From a virus, in the IMG/VR virus record IMGVR_UViG_3300036045_000523, positions 1 to 64,000 of that record: DNA of 64,000 bases. One strand, written 5' to 3'. Numbering within the stretch: position 1 is the first letter of the stretch; each line of letters opens with the position of its first letter. The notes beneath the pieces are model-generated. The model saw nothing but the letters and a program-made list of their open reading frames with translations. It was not told where the DNA came from and did not search any database. The translations under genes were made by a program, and so were the position numbers. Positions 25,165-33,488 of the stretch are shown here, piece by piece.

Positions 25165-25290
25165 CTGCTAGATGTGTAGCAAATTTTTTTGCTACACCTG
25201 ATGCTACACCTGAATTTGCACAAAAATTTACGTTATTGGTGGTGCAAATTTTTGCTACATATAGTGCAAATGGCTTGCACTATATGTAGC
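25165..25290. promoter_or_regulatory. Cluster of inverted repeats, possible origin or operator array
   Basis: Within this gene-free A+T-rich stretch lie GTGTAGCAAA/TTTTGCTACAC at about 25174-25196, two tandem TGCTACACCTGA units, TTTGCAC/GTGCAAA, and a perfect 16-bp stem (25254-25269 with 25275-25290) that reuses the same words GCTACA and GTGCAA. No T-run follows the stem. The repeated words suggest protein binding sites, for example a replication origin or an operator for the next gene. Confidence 0.5.
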
Positions 25291-25350
25291 AGAATCTCTA
25301 ACGAAAACTATGAAAAACTAAGGGTTTTTTAAGGGGGAAGTCAGAGTTTT

Positions 25351-25776
25351 ATGGAAACAGAGCAAATAATGATGATTTTGCGGGGTAACAAAAGTAGCAA
25401 ATCGAAGAATGAGGGTAGTTATGGTGCAGCCTGGCTGAAGCTGGTCGGGGAGGAGGAATTTATATCACGAGAAGTGTGGGCGATGATGTTAGGAGTAAAT
25501 CGAAATACATTGCGGCGGTGGGAAGATGAAGTTATAAAGAAAAAAATCCCACTGAAGCTATATTTCTACAAAAGGAAGGGGCGATATGGATACGATGCAT
25601 ATCAAAGGTTTATAACCTTGTTGATATATATATTGAAGAACCAAGTGGATCGTTTGCGTCCATTGACTAACAGCGAGATTGTTGATTTTTTTGGCACACA
25701 ACATGACGGGGTGTCAATGTGGAAGATATTTTCAAGAGATAACTTTGCAGAGTACAAGAAGGTATACAATGCGTAA
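25351..25776 (+). CDS. Helix-turn-helix-like hypothetical protein
   Basis: The 141-residue protein has AAGGGGGAAG upstream as ribosome site. FISREVWAMMLGVNRNTLRR resembles a helix-turn-helix that is followed by a basic stretch. The C-terminal half (LTNSEIVDFFGTQHDGVSM) may be a second small helical domain. It overlaps the next gene by 8 bp. It may bind the repeat cluster just upstream. Confidence 0.5.
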   Translation: METEQIMMILRGNKSSKSKNEGSYGAAWLKLVGEEEFISREVWAMMLGVNRNTLRRWEDEVIKKKIPLKLYFYKRKGRYGYDAYQRFITLLIYILKNQVDRLRPLTNSEIVDFFGTQHDGVSMWKIFSRDNFAEYKKVYNA

Positions 25777-26488
25777 ATTAGAAGTGATTGAGTTTCTTTC
25801 AGGGTATTCTGAGAACGCGGTTTTAAGTGTTCTAGAAAAGCTAGGATATGATGCGGATTGTGACGAATATCCTGAGGATATAGTTGAGAAAGCTGAAAGA
25901 ATATTTGCATCAGTAAATAGTGCGGCGGCATTACCAACAGCATCAGAAAACGCGATTGCAGTAAGAGAAACGGTTGCGATCGCGTCTGCGGAATTAGCGA
26001 GCGTGGATTTATTCTTGTCAGAAGAAGTATTGTTCATGCTGGCGCGTGAAGCGTTGGCGCAGTCAGCGAAACAGGCGAATCAGATTGCTGATTTAGCGGA
26101 TGCGGTGTTATTGCAGACGTTGAATAATCGTGCGGATCATCGAGCGGCATTACTGGCGGAGGCGATCGCGTCTGGTAATGACCAGGCAAATAAAATCTTG
26201 AACGAAGGAACAATGAAAAGACTGGTAGATGCTGCTGCACCACCCATACCTGCTTTTGATTTGGAGAAATTAGAGAAGGAGGTAAGGGAGAAAGAAAAAG
26301 ATTTGGCGCGTCAAAATAAAGCTAGAAAGATAAGCCAGTCGCTTGCGGAGGTGTCCTCCGTTGTGCGACCTGGCGTAAGCCACTGCGTTGCGGAGAATCC
26401 CTCCGTTGTAGCACGTGGCGCATCGTCACGTACTTCTTCAGAGTTTGATATTGATGTGTTTTTGAATGAATACGGTGCGCCAGGTTAA
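25769..26488 (+). CDS. Helical protein carrying two in-frame palindromic elements
   Basis: The 239-residue protein starts at ATG 25769, overlapping the stop of the gene before it. The first 60 residues (VIEFLSGYSENAVLSVLEKL) form a small helical unit, followed by Ala-rich helices. Two complete 41-bp elements in a row (26334-26374, 26379-26419) add about 28 residues (SLAEVSSVVRPG and HCVAENPSVVARG) near the C-terminus. No function is recognised. Confidence 0.5.
   Translation: MRKLEVIEFLSGYSENAVLSVLEKLGYDADCDEYPEDIVEKAERIFASVNSAAALPTASENAIAVRETVAIASAELASVDLFLSEEVLFMLAREALAQSAKQANQIADLADAVLLQTLNNRADHRAALLAEAIASGNDQANKILNEGTMKRLVDAAAPPIPAFDLEKLEKEVREKEKDLARQNKARKISQSLAEVSSVVRPGVSHCVAENPSVVARGASSRTSSEFDIDVFLNEYGAPG
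26334..26374 (+). repeat. Palindromic element, first of a tandem pair
   Basis: Variant arms GCCAGTCGCTTGCGGAGG and CCTCCGTTGTGCGACCTGGC, with matching changes in both arms so pairing is kept. Read in frame. Confidence 0.92.
26379..26419 (+). repeat. Palindromic element, second of a tandem pair
   Basis: Consensus arms with an altered centre (GAATCCC), 4 bp after the first copy. Read in frame. Confidence 0.92.
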
Positions 26489-26586
26489 TGCCGACATTAC
26501 CGGGATGAAGCAGGAAGTAAACGAAACTCAAACCATGTTGAATAGCTTTGATAGTTGTTGATTAGGTTTGATCCTGCTTTATGTAA

Positions 26587-26607
26587 CGGATCCGATAATC
26601 GGATCCG
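26587..26607. promoter_or_regulatory. 21-bp palindrome before a membrane gene
   Basis: CGGATCCGAT-A-ATCGGATCCG, 24 bp before the start at 26632. It is either the terminator of the preceding gene or an operator. Inverted AAGCAGGA/TCCTGCTT pieces lie just before it. Confidence 0.45.
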
Positions 26608-26631
26608 GTAAATATATAGGACAACAACATT

Positions 26632-27153
26632 ATGTTAACGAGAAGACAATGGCGAAGAAATCGAAAGAATATTATTTTCGGAATTTTGATGGTGGGAAGT
26701 TTGGCTGTAAATCATCAGTCAATTGGACAGAATATGGAATCGATGCGATCGCTCAGGCAGGAGTTAGAAATACAGCAGAACAATCAGACAAGACTGGAAT
26801 TGAATGAGGAAGCGATCGCTGCGATGGCGAAGATAGCGTCTTCAAGATTAACTCGTGGGTGTGTGCCAGTGGTTGACCCTCGTTACAAAGAGATTAAGGG
26901 GTACAGGTATTTTAATCTTGTACCACTTCAGAAAGAGAAACCAGTCCGCGATCGCACAAACAAATCTTTTCTAGTCGCGGGGACGTGCGTCGTCGGCGCG
27001 AACGGAGAAACGGCGATTTTAGAGGAGAACGAGGAAGGTATACCAGTTGCGCGAAATATTGCAGCGGGTGGGAGTAAAGAATTAGTTGACCGCAACATCA
27101 AACGTCTTGCTGGGGCGAGGGCGAAAGTATTTTGGAATAGTCCAATTAATTAG
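26632..27153 (+). CDS. Membrane-anchored hypothetical protein
   Basis: The 173-residue protein has a basic N-terminus and one hydrophobic segment (IIFGILMVGSLAVNH, about 14-28), either a signal anchor or a signal peptide. The rest is soluble with two Cys. It is followed after 7 bp by a multi-pass membrane protein and then the FtsK/TraD-like ATPase, so it may belong to a membrane complex. No family is recognised. Confidence 0.5.
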   Translation: MLTRRQWRRNRKNIIFGILMVGSLAVNHQSIGQNMESMRSLRQELEIQQNNQTRLELNEEAIAAMAKIASSRLTRGCVPVVDPRYKEIKGYRYFNLVPLQKEKPVRDRTNKSFLVAGTCVVGANGETAILEENEEGIPVARNIAAGGSKELVDRNIKRLAGARAKVFWNSPIN

Positions 27154-27160
27154 GAGAAAT

Positions 27161-27862
27161 ATGGAAGGTAATACATGGTTTGGCAAGAAAAGTAAAAAGC
27201 GTTCTAGCTTCGGTTCCTTGAAGATTTTGATTTACTTAATGTACGCGGGGTGTGGGGTTGCTGCTGCTTGGTTTATTGCTATGAATATTGCACCTTATAA
27301 AGCGCTTGTAGAAAGTAGCGGGGCGCAATTTTTAGCAAGTGGCTTTGTAAACTTCATTCTGTGGATTCCGTTAATAGGTAATATATTTCGTTTTATCGGG
27401 ACTTCGATAACTTGGATTGCAGGATTCTTAATATGGATTCCCATTCAATTAGTAGAAGTATTGCCTGGCGTATTGTGGAGACATCAAGGGTTTTTGTCTT
27501 CTGTATCAACTGCAAGCGATCGCATTACTCCCATCACCGTTAAGTCTTCAGATGGTATTTTTGTCAAATCGGCGAAAAATCAACTAAATAACTTTATTGA
27601 TGGGTTTTTACGCAATCTATGGTTATACTGCTTAGTTGCTTATGTAATTGATGCTGCGATCTGCATTTGGTACTATCCGTTAATTCCCGGCAAGACATGG
27701 GATCAGGCTTTAACTCTATTAATGTTAGGGCAATGGAAGCGAATTGATACAGGCAACCTGTTCGGTATAGTGTCAACTCTATTTGCAGTTGAAATTATAG
27801 TTCACGTTATCATTTCAATCTCAATTCTTCACCGTTTCGTAAATCAACAGCGTAGTAGTTAA
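27161..27862 (+). CDS. Multi-pass membrane protein
   Basis: The 233-residue protein starts at ATG 27161 behind TAGGAGAA. Four or five membrane segments are visible: about 22-42, 62-82, 85-103, 155-175 and 203-223. No family is recognised. Its place before the ATPase gene suggests that it could anchor or regulate that enzyme, as coupling proteins often need membrane partners. Confidence 0.55.
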   Translation: MEGNTWFGKKSKKRSSFGSLKILIYLMYAGCGVAAAWFIAMNIAPYKALVESSGAQFLASGFVNFILWIPLIGNIFRFIGTSITWIAGFLIWIPIQLVEVLPGVLWRHQGFLSSVSTASDRITPITVKSSDGIFVKSAKNQLNNFIDGFLRNLWLYCLVAYVIDAAICIWYYPLIPGKTWDQALTLLMLGQWKRIDTGNLFGIVSTLFAVEIIVHVIISISILHRFVNQQRSS

Positions 27863-27867
27863 GCCAA

Positions 27868-27908
27868 GCCACTGCGTTGCGGAGGTGTCCTCCGTTGTAG
27901 CACGTGGC
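27868..27908 (+). repeat. Dispersed 41-bp palindromic element
   Basis: Consensus copy directly after the membrane protein stop. A further CCCACGTGGC follows at once. Confidence 0.95.
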
Positions 27909-27936
27909 GCCCACGTGGCGTAGGCTACCGACCGGA

Positions 27937-27976
27937 GCCAGTCACTTGCGCGGTTCTCCGCGTTATGTGATCTGGC
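27937..27976 (+). repeat. Palindromic element, GC variant
   Basis: GCCAGTCACTTGCGCGG and CCGCGTTATGTGATCTGGC with TTCT between them. Changes in one arm are matched in the other. It lies 28 bp after the preceding copy. Confidence 0.85.
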
Positions 27977-28017
27977 GTGGTTCAAAGCCCGGTATCGCTT
28001 TGTTTATCAATATATAT

Positions 28018-29610
28018 ATGGAAATGACTAGATTTGATTTAACACGCACTGAGAAAGACCCTGAGGAATGGACTAGTTTAGCCATGCAGCGAGTTGGCCA
28101 AACTAATTTACAGCTTCACGTGTTTGGCGGGTTTGCGATCGCCGCGACCGTGGCTGTTGCTGCCACCCCGCTCACAGGAGCATTAGTAGCAGGATATGTA
28201 ATTTGGACAGCTGTAGAAAAGGGACGGATGGCGGCGAGGAATTTGGAAGCAGTAAAAAATGGCGCGATCGCTCACATCCTCGAAGGATCTGAGTTCCGGG
28301 CGTATTCTAGACAAGTTGGGACGGAGGCGATCAAGGAGGAATTAAAGTATGCAGTAGAAGAAGGTTATGAATTAAGTGATGACGCTGAGGAATATTTAGA
28401 AAAGGTTATGCCTGATCGCTGTCAAGTTTTATTGCCACCATCTGCAACAAATACAGTTTCAGGTCAATACAGCCCAGGACATGAAATCGACATTGTAAAG
28501 CAATTATCAGAAAATGTGCGAAACAGCATAATAATTGGCGTTCCTGGTTCGGGGAAAGGGATATTAGTATCAAATGCCATCCGTGCCATTAAAACGAAAT
28601 ATCCAGGACACAAAATATTCTTCATCGATCCGAAAGCAGACGCTGACGAGGCGAGCTATTGGGATGGTGTTGTTGACCGATACGAACCTTTAAATTGCGA
28701 ACACCTACCCCCAACAGAGGTTACTCGGTGGATAAAATGGTGTTTTCAAGAGTACCACGAATACGCAAAAATAAACGGCAAGTGCTTGCTTATTCTGGAC
28801 GAAGGCATGATTGTCGGACAAAAATTTGTTTCAGTAGATGATGGCTTTTTGAAAGAGCAAATTGTTAATATCTCCAGTCTGGGAGATAAAAAAGGAAAAA
28901 ATATTTGGATATGTAGTGCAAGTCCATACGTCAAACCTCTTGGACTTGACCTTAATAGCACCTCTCTAATGTTGGTTATAGCAATATTACGAGAAACAGG
29001 AATTATAGAACAATGGACTAAGGCAGGTATAAAACTTGCAAAAGCGTCTCAAGAACATTTGACCTATCTGCTAAATAAGTCGGACGAGATAATAGGCGAG
29101 GGTCGCGGTCGCGTTGTTTATTCTGGCAAAACTGGAAAGTGGTACGCGATGCCAAAATTAGAAAACTTTTCTAATTACGACCGAGATACGGACACAAAAT
29201 TAGGAAATACTGAGCTTAGAGACGCTTTGACTAAAAACGACCGCGCAGCTTTGCGGAATCGTACAACAACAGAGATGAAGACTCAATCGGATGTCATTGT
29301 TGAAAAGCTTTTAGAAACAAATGCGACATCTTTAGCGCAGTTTGTTTATGAGGATTTAAAGGTAGATGGGTCAATGGTAGAGCGAACTTGCAAAATCATT
29401 TTAGACCTACTCAAAGCAGAGGGAAAAACTGATTTACTAAACAAATTTCCTAAAATTGATCCGCAGGAAGAAATACAGAGATGGGTACAAGAATTAGACC
29501 GCAGACCTACACCAGCAGAACTAAAAACCAAGTGGTTGATGTTAACTGGCAAGCAATTAAACGACCGGGGAGTACAAATGCTACTAGAAAGCCTTGGTTA
29601 CACGGATTAA
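28018..29610 (+). CDS. FtsK/TraD-like P-loop ATPase
   Basis: The 530-residue protein has two hydrophobic segments near residues 36-65, then an ATPase domain with Walker A GVPGSGKG at 174-181, FIDPKADADE after the next strand, and Walker B LLILDEG (D261, E262). The arginine-rich C-terminal third ends in a small helical domain (PTPAELKTKWLMLTGKQLND). Proteins of this layout move DNA across membranes or act as coupling proteins in conjugation. ATG 28018 is chosen because the upstream frame is only repeat sequence. Such a gene is unusual within a tailed prophage. Confidence 0.65.
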   Translation: MEMTRFDLTRTEKDPEEWTSLAMQRVGQTNLQLHVFGGFAIAATVAVAATPLTGALVAGYVIWTAVEKGRMAARNLEAVKNGAIAHILEGSEFRAYSRQVGTEAIKEELKYAVEEGYELSDDAEEYLEKVMPDRCQVLLPPSATNTVSGQYSPGHEIDIVKQLSENVRNSIIIGVPGSGKGILVSNAIRAIKTKYPGHKIFFIDPKADADEASYWDGVVDRYEPLNCEHLPPTEVTRWIKWCFQEYHEYAKINGKCLLILDEGMIVGQKFVSVDDGFLKEQIVNISSLGDKKGKNIWICSASPYVKPLGLDLNSTSLMLVIAILRETGIIEQWTKAGIKLAKASQEHLTYLLNKSDEIIGEGRGRVVYSGKTGKWYAMPKLENFSNYDRDTDTKLGNTELRDALTKNDRAALRNRTTTEMKTQSDVIVEKLLETNATSLAQFVYEDLKVDGSMVERTCKIILDLLKAEGKTDLLNKFPKIDPQEEIQRWVQELDRRPTPAELKTKWLMLTGKQLNDRGVQMLLESLGYTD

Positions 29611-29674
29611 TCTACAACGTTAGGTATGCTAAACACCACGCTAATACTCGAAGAAAAAAATCTTTGTGCAGGTG

Positions 29675-29703
29675 TTGACACAATGTACAGTTAGCGATAC
29701 AAT
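29675..29703 (+). promoter_or_regulatory. Consensus promoter TTGACA-17-TACAAT
   Basis: A near-perfect housekeeping promoter after the ATPase gene. The -35 box runs into CAATG, giving TTGACACAA, which contains the GACACA half-site seen in the repressor region. It drives the small genes from 29774 on. Confidence 0.75.
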
Positions 29704-29712
29704 AGATTTAAG

Positions 29713-29746
29713 CGGGTGAGAGAAGTTTAGGCGCTGCTCTCACCCG
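29713..29746 (+). promoter_or_regulatory. Leader hairpin
   Basis: A 10-bp perfect stem (CGGGTGAGAG/CTCTCACCCG) with a 14-base loop lies at the start of the predicted RNA, 27 bp before the first start codon. It may stabilise the RNA or act as a control site. Confidence 0.5.
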
Positions 29747-29773
29747 TAACAAACCCAGTGAAAAGGAATGTGT

Positions 29774-30019
29774 ATGTCTAGTTTATCATTAAATCCTTGG
29801 ACGATCGCGGAGAGAGAGATAATAGCGGAGATAGTGAATGAGGCGATCGGATTAAAGTTGCAAGCGAGTAACGTTATAGGATGTGTTACGGATATAGATT
29901 CTTGTACGGTGATATGGAACGGTGAGCATCGCCAAGCTATTACATTTGCTCTCTCTTGGTTTAGCCGTCGAGTAAAGTCTAAGGTTGTCGTTGAAAATCG
30001 CGTTGCTTTATCGGCATAG
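29774..30019 (+). CDS. Hypothetical protein
   Basis: An 81-residue protein. ATG 29774 is preferred over 29768 because of its spacing from AAAAGG. It is the first gene of a run of small genes behind the promoter at 29675. ASNVIGCVTDIDSCTVIWNG suggests a small mixed fold. No family is recognised. Confidence 0.5.
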   Translation: MSSLSLNPWTIAEREIIAEIVNEAIGLKLQASNVIGCVTDIDSCTVIWNGEHRQAITFALSWFSRRVKSKVVVENRVALSA

Positions 30020-30028
30020 GAGGCGGAG

Positions 30029-30256
30029 GTGTCACAGGAACAACGTAATGCGATTATATTGGCTGCTAAGTTAAAGGCATTGCATATCCAATACTTAGAG
30101 TTTCAGAAAGAATATAACGAGGTTTATAAAGAGATATCTCGGAGCATCAGTACTGATTTTGTGCGTGAAGAGATTTTCTTTTTGTTAGATGATGAATCGG
30201 ATTTGAATAGTGCAGCAAGTACAATGCAACTATTTGCGGAAACAGGAGGAATATAA
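30029..30256 (+). CDS. Hypothetical helical protein
   Basis: A 75-residue protein with a GTG start behind GGAGGCGGAG. Helical throughout (IILAAKLKALHIQYLEFQKE). It sits 9 bp after the preceding gene and 3 bp before the GGDEF gene, in the same transcript. Confidence 0.5.
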   Translation: MSQEQRNAIILAAKLKALHIQYLEFQKEYNEVYKEISRSISTDFVREEIFFLLDDESDLNSAASTMQLFAETGGI

Positions 30257-30259
30257 GTT

Positions 30260-30763
30260 ATGCAAGTTGGGCAATTAATTATTGCTCAACTCCTTACTAA
30301 AATTGAGGAGTTGAATAGCGCGATCGCGTATCTTTCGGTTAATAGGTCATATAAAGTATTGACTAGAGAGGGAGCAGAAAGGAAATGGCAAGCAATAGAC
30401 TTAAGACAGAAAAGCGTAATACTGTTTGATATTGATAATCTTCACGGACATAATCAGAAGCATGGATACGAGGAGATGAACAGACGGATTAGTTTGGTAT
30501 TAAATTGTGTACGTTCATGCGAGTTGTTAGGGTTGGTATTTTCAGGAGACGAGTTCTTTTTGGTAGTAAAAGAAGAGGAAGCGATCGCAACTTGTGAGCG
30601 GCTTCGTGCTGAGATGAAGCAATATCAAATGACAGCGACGATTGCAGTTTCACCAATTACATCAATGTCATTTCAAGTAAATTACCAAAAGCTTACAGAG
30701 TACATATTGCAAAGTAAGGCTATGGGAATGCGGAATGTTTTAATTACTAGCAAAAAGGGATAA
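30260..30763 (+). CDS. Minimal GGDEF-domain protein
   Basis: A 167-residue protein that is almost only a GGDEF domain. VILFDIDNLHGHNQKHGYEE (53-72) matches the metal/nucleotide loop, FSGDEFFLVV (94-103) is the signature with Ser in the first Gly place, and the end LQSKAMGMRNVLI matches the usual last helix. GGDEF enzymes make cyclic di-GMP or related nucleotides. No sensor or membrane part is present. The Ser change may lower or alter activity, or the protein may only bind nucleotides. It is co-transcribed with small unknown genes. Confidence 0.7.
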   Translation: MQVGQLIIAQLLTKIEELNSAIAYLSVNRSYKVLTREGAERKWQAIDLRQKSVILFDIDNLHGHNQKHGYEEMNRRISLVLNCVRSCELLGLVFSGDEFFLVVKEEEAIATCERLRAEMKQYQMTATIAVSPITSMSFQVNYQKLTEYILQSKAMGMRNVLITSKKG

Positions 30764-30767
30764 CGTG

Positions 30768-30980
30768 ATGGATTACGAATCAGTTTCTTGCATTATAGAG
30801 ACATTACATAATATATATATTGCAATTGAAAAACAAGAAGTTAGTCGAAGAGAGGCGATCGCACGTGTTGCGCTAGGAGGATTACTAGCAAATCCAGAGT
30901 ATAGAACTGAGTCATTAGCCAATTTGGTAAGTGATGCAGTGAAAGCAGCGGATATATTAATTAAGGAGTTGGGCGAATGA
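30768..30980 (+). CDS. Small acidic helical protein
   Basis: A 70-residue protein, start ATG 30768 (GTG 30765 is also possible). Helical, with SRREAIARVALGGLLANPEY in the middle. It overlaps the next gene by 4 bp. No family is recognised. Confidence 0.5.
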   Translation: MDYESVSCIIETLHNIYIAIEKQEVSRREAIARVALGGLLANPEYRTESLANLVSDAVKAADILIKELGE

Positions 30981-31171
30981 AAGCAACACACAAAGTGGTT
31001 TTATTTGAGAAAGAATACACCGCTCGTCAAGGTGAATGCGATCTATTTTGTTTTACAGAATACTGGCTAGAGATATTACCAATCGAAGACCCCGCGATAG
31101 CCTTGTTTATGGGTAATATCGATGAATGCAACCTTTATTACGAGGAGAATTATTTAAGTTACCAGGCGTAA
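30977..31171 (+). CDS. Small acidic protein
   Basis: A 64-residue protein starting in an ATGA overlap. It is strand-rich and acidic (YTARQGECDLFCFTEYWLEI) and is the last gene before a hairpin. No family is recognised. Confidence 0.48.
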   Translation: MKATHKVVLFEKEYTARQGECDLFCFTEYWLEILPIEDPAIALFMGNIDECNLYYEENYLSYQA

Positions 31172-31185
31172 AAATATTTTTAATT

Positions 31186-31203
31186 GAGCGCTATCAAGCG
31201 CTC
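31186..31203 (+). terminator. Hairpin after the small-gene run
   Basis: GAGCGCT-ATCA-AGCGCTC, 14 bp after the stop at 31171, in A+T-rich sequence. Likely terminator or RNA end. Confidence 0.5.
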
Positions 31204-31239
31204 ATCATATTTCAGCATTATTAGGATAGGAGATAGAAA

Positions 31240-31944
31240 ATGATAGAATATGGATTATGTAATCCACCAGAGCCAATATATTTGTATGTGCGGAGTGGTG
31301 AGGATAATGGAGAGTCTTACTTATGGTATCGATACGACATTGAACAACAGCAAACGATTGTAGAACCGCGTCGGGGATTGTGCGGGAAACTACAAGAAAT
31401 AAGGGTAACAAGTAAAGAGTATAAACAGAAGCAAAATCTAAAGCTTGATATAGTTGTTCAAGCGGACAAGGTTTATATAATTAGGTCTGGAATCGATACT
31501 TATTTTGCTAAGACTTTTTTACTAGCTTGCGCGATCGCTGATATTGGTCAGCCGTTAATAATATCTGTTACCCCAGGTGAGAACAACGTTGTTTTTTCCC
31601 GTGTGTATGATGCGAAAACAAAGCAGCGTTATAAAGCGGAATGGAACGAACACGCTGATTTTGCACAAATTATTACAGACTTGCAAGCAAGATTAGGACA
31701 GCAAATAAGCCAGTCCCGTACGGAGCCGTCTGACGTGGACAAATCTGCTGACACTTCGATAACCCCGATATACAGAGACTTATTGTTACAAGAAACCTCG
31801 TCATTGCTTAAGAGAAAATCAATTAATCTTGAAGATGCCAGGCAGATGTTACGAAAGTTTTACGGAGTTGAGTCGAGACAGCATCTTACAGACCAACAGT
31901 TGCTTGAATTCCGCGATCGCTTGGCAGGAATTAGTAATAAATGA
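31240..31944 (+). CDS. Hypothetical protein
   Basis: A 234-residue protein with a TAGGAGATAG ribosome site. The first 140 residues are strand-rich (PIYLYVRSGEDNGESYLWYR, PLIISVTPGENNVVFSRVYD), the rest helical with SINLEDARQMLRKFYGVESR. A degenerate palindromic element (31709-31738) is read near residues 157-166. It overlaps the zincin gene by 4 bp. No family is recognised. Confidence 0.5.
   Translation: MIEYGLCNPPEPIYLYVRSGEDNGESYLWYRYDIEQQQTIVEPRRGLCGKLQEIRVTSKEYKQKQNLKLDIVVQADKVYIIRSGIDTYFAKTFLLACAIADIGQPLIISVTPGENNVVFSRVYDAKTKQRYKAEWNEHADFAQIITDLQARLGQQISQSRTEPSDVDKSADTSITPIYRDLLLQETSSLLKRKSINLEDARQMLRKFYGVESRQHLTDQQLLEFRDRLAGISNK
31709..31738 (+). repeat. Degenerate palindromic element
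   Basis: GCCAGTCCCGTACGG and CCGTCTGACGTGG keep the outer words of the element but have lost about 11 bases. Read in frame. Confidence 0.45.
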
Positions 31945-32378
31945 TATACACAGATTTACCGAACGGCTTTGATGACATTCAGTTTAGTTTAATTGCTGAG
32001 AAAATTGACATCGTAATAGAAAGAAGTCTGGACGATCATCTTGATGTTTCTAGGTTAAAAATACTTGCACAGATGCCAGGATGCAAAGTATTTGTTGCAT
32101 CAAGATTACCCACTGACGACATGTTGGGTATGTGCTTATTTTGCGATACAGCTTTATATGTACATATCTTTATCCATAAATGGATTTTAGAATGTCCTCC
32201 TTCTGTATTGCGGTTTATTGTAGGACACGAACTTGCTCACGCGACTGAAGAAGGGCGACGACTGTATAGAATTAAAGATTGTTTTCTTGAACAATATTGT
32301 GATTCATTCAGTTTTGCATTGATGGATAAAGCCGATTGCTTGGAAGCAATAGATTTCTTGAATACTCATAAAAAATAA
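31941..32378 (+). CDS. Small HExxH metallopeptidase-like protein
   Basis: A 145-residue protein with VGHELAHATEEG: H96, E97 and H100 form a zincin site, and EQYCDSFSFALM about 20 residues later may give the third ligand. It is overlapped by the preceding gene. Such short zincins in mobile elements include ImmA-like repressor-cleaving proteases, but no such repressor pair is adjacent. Confidence 0.6.
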   Translation: MIYTDLPNGFDDIQFSLIAEKIDIVIERSLDDHLDVSRLKILAQMPGCKVFVASRLPTDDMLGMCLFCDTALYVHIFIHKWILECPPSVLRFIVGHELAHATEEGRRLYRIKDCFLEQYCDSFSFALMDKADCLEAIDFLNTHKK

Positions 32379-32452
32379 ATAATGAAAAGACAAGGAACTA
32401 GCAATATTAATCAAGCAGAGTTGCGGAACAAAAGAACAAATTAATTTAAAAA

Positions 32453-32474
32453 AAAGGTGGAATCACCACCCTTT
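32453..32474. terminator. Hairpin between convergent early and late genes
   Basis: AAAGGTGG and CCACC-CTTT around AATCA, in the gene-free stretch 32379-32609 between the zincin gene and the convergent tail gene. The rest of that stretch shows no gene. Confidence 0.5.
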
Positions 32475-32609
32475 GCGTACAAAACATTGGAGAAAAACAA
32501 TAAGAGCCATACTACGATTTCAAACTGATATCAGCTAGATGCACCTAAGTAATCAATAATACCTCGACCATCCACCGAAAGTTGGTATCAACAAAGCAAA
32601 ATGCAAAAT

Positions 32610-33488
32610 CTACGGAACCAACCAGGCAACGACTGAGCTACCTTCTCTGACCCTAGCATTTTGACCACGAGTTAAATAGACGCGCATATCAGCCTGTTGC
32701 CCGATCGCAAGTGCAACAGGCTCATTATTTTGTATAGAAGCGGATAAATCGCCGTAAGCTGAATCGCTTTGATGCAATAAGATTTCTACGTTGTTTACGT
32801 AGAGTGAAAGCTTAACAGCTAAAGGAATATTTGGTGTAGTTGTGTCTACACGTATTCGACTACTAAAGACGTAGTTACCAGTTACTGGGGCAGTAAATTG
32901 ACCATTGGTAGCAAACCCTGTACCAGTTAGAGATTCTAGGGGGATACGGTAATAAGTATCAGTGGAAGCGATCACAAAGGTCGCTGTTTTCCGCCCTAAA
33001 GCCTGAATCTTCCAAGCCCTACTATTTGCGTAATCAACGGTTGCGTATTGAGACAAGTCAGGGTCAACAGGACGAACAGTGAATAGGGGATAGTTAAAGA
33101 GCGAAGATATCGACCCATTACTAGTTTGCACTCGTGCAATTTCTAAGCCTATACTAGGGCGCGTGGTAGCAATAGCGATCGCTCCATCTGCACCTACAAA
33201 AATAAAAGAAGTTGCGTTGTTTGGGGCCGTGACGTTACCGGGCATAACTGTAGCAACTAATCCAGATGGCAGTTTTACTACTCCCCCAGTGTAAGTAAGA
33301 TTTAATCCTGAAACTACTGATACACGGAAAGCTTGAGCAGTTTCAGATTTTAATTGGTTAATGGTTTGGTTAGCGATCGCCAGTTTCTCTTCAAGATCGC
33401 TAATTTTAGCCTTTACTGCATTAATCCACTGAAAACCAAGGCGATCGCCATTTGCCGCTTGCTGGTCTAAAGAAACAATATCCGCCAT
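32610..33488 (-). CDS. Tail fibre protein with C1q-like C-terminal domain
   Basis: The 292-residue protein begins with a coiled coil (KAKISDLEEKLAIANQTINQ). The C-terminal 120 residues have the jelly-roll pattern of C1q-like domains: GTGFATNGQFTAPVTGNYVF, then LSLYVNN and the closing GSSVVAWLV. Such ends form trimers and can bind cell-surface receptors. It follows another fibre-like gene by 0 bp. Confidence 0.6.
   Translation of the reverse strand: MADIVSLDQQAANGDRLGFQWINAVKAKISDLEEKLAIANQTINQLKSETAQAFRVSVVSGLNLTYTGGVVKLPSGLVATVMPGNVTAPNNATSFIFVGADGAIAIATTRPSIGLEIARVQTSNGSISSLFNYPLFTVRPVDPDLSQYATVDYANSRAWKIQALGRKTATFVIASTDTYYRIPLESLTGTGFATNGQFTAPVTGNYVFSSRIRVDTTTPNIPLAVKLSLYVNNVEILLHQSDSAYGDLSASIQNNEPVALAIGQQADMRVYLTRGQNARVREGSSVVAWLVP

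Noticed and set aside
25020-25289. An open frame of 89 codons on the plus strand
   Set aside because: It begins inside a palindromic element and runs through the inverted-repeat cluster; no ribosome site and a sequence shaped by the repeats.
27904-28017. Upstream extension of the ATPase gene
   Set aside because: These 38 codons are translated palindromic element; the first ATG after it at 28018 gives a sensible protein start.
29611-29773. Possible tRNA because of the strong hairpin
   Set aside because: Only one stem is present, placed just after a promoter; no cloverleaf or T-loop sequence is seen.
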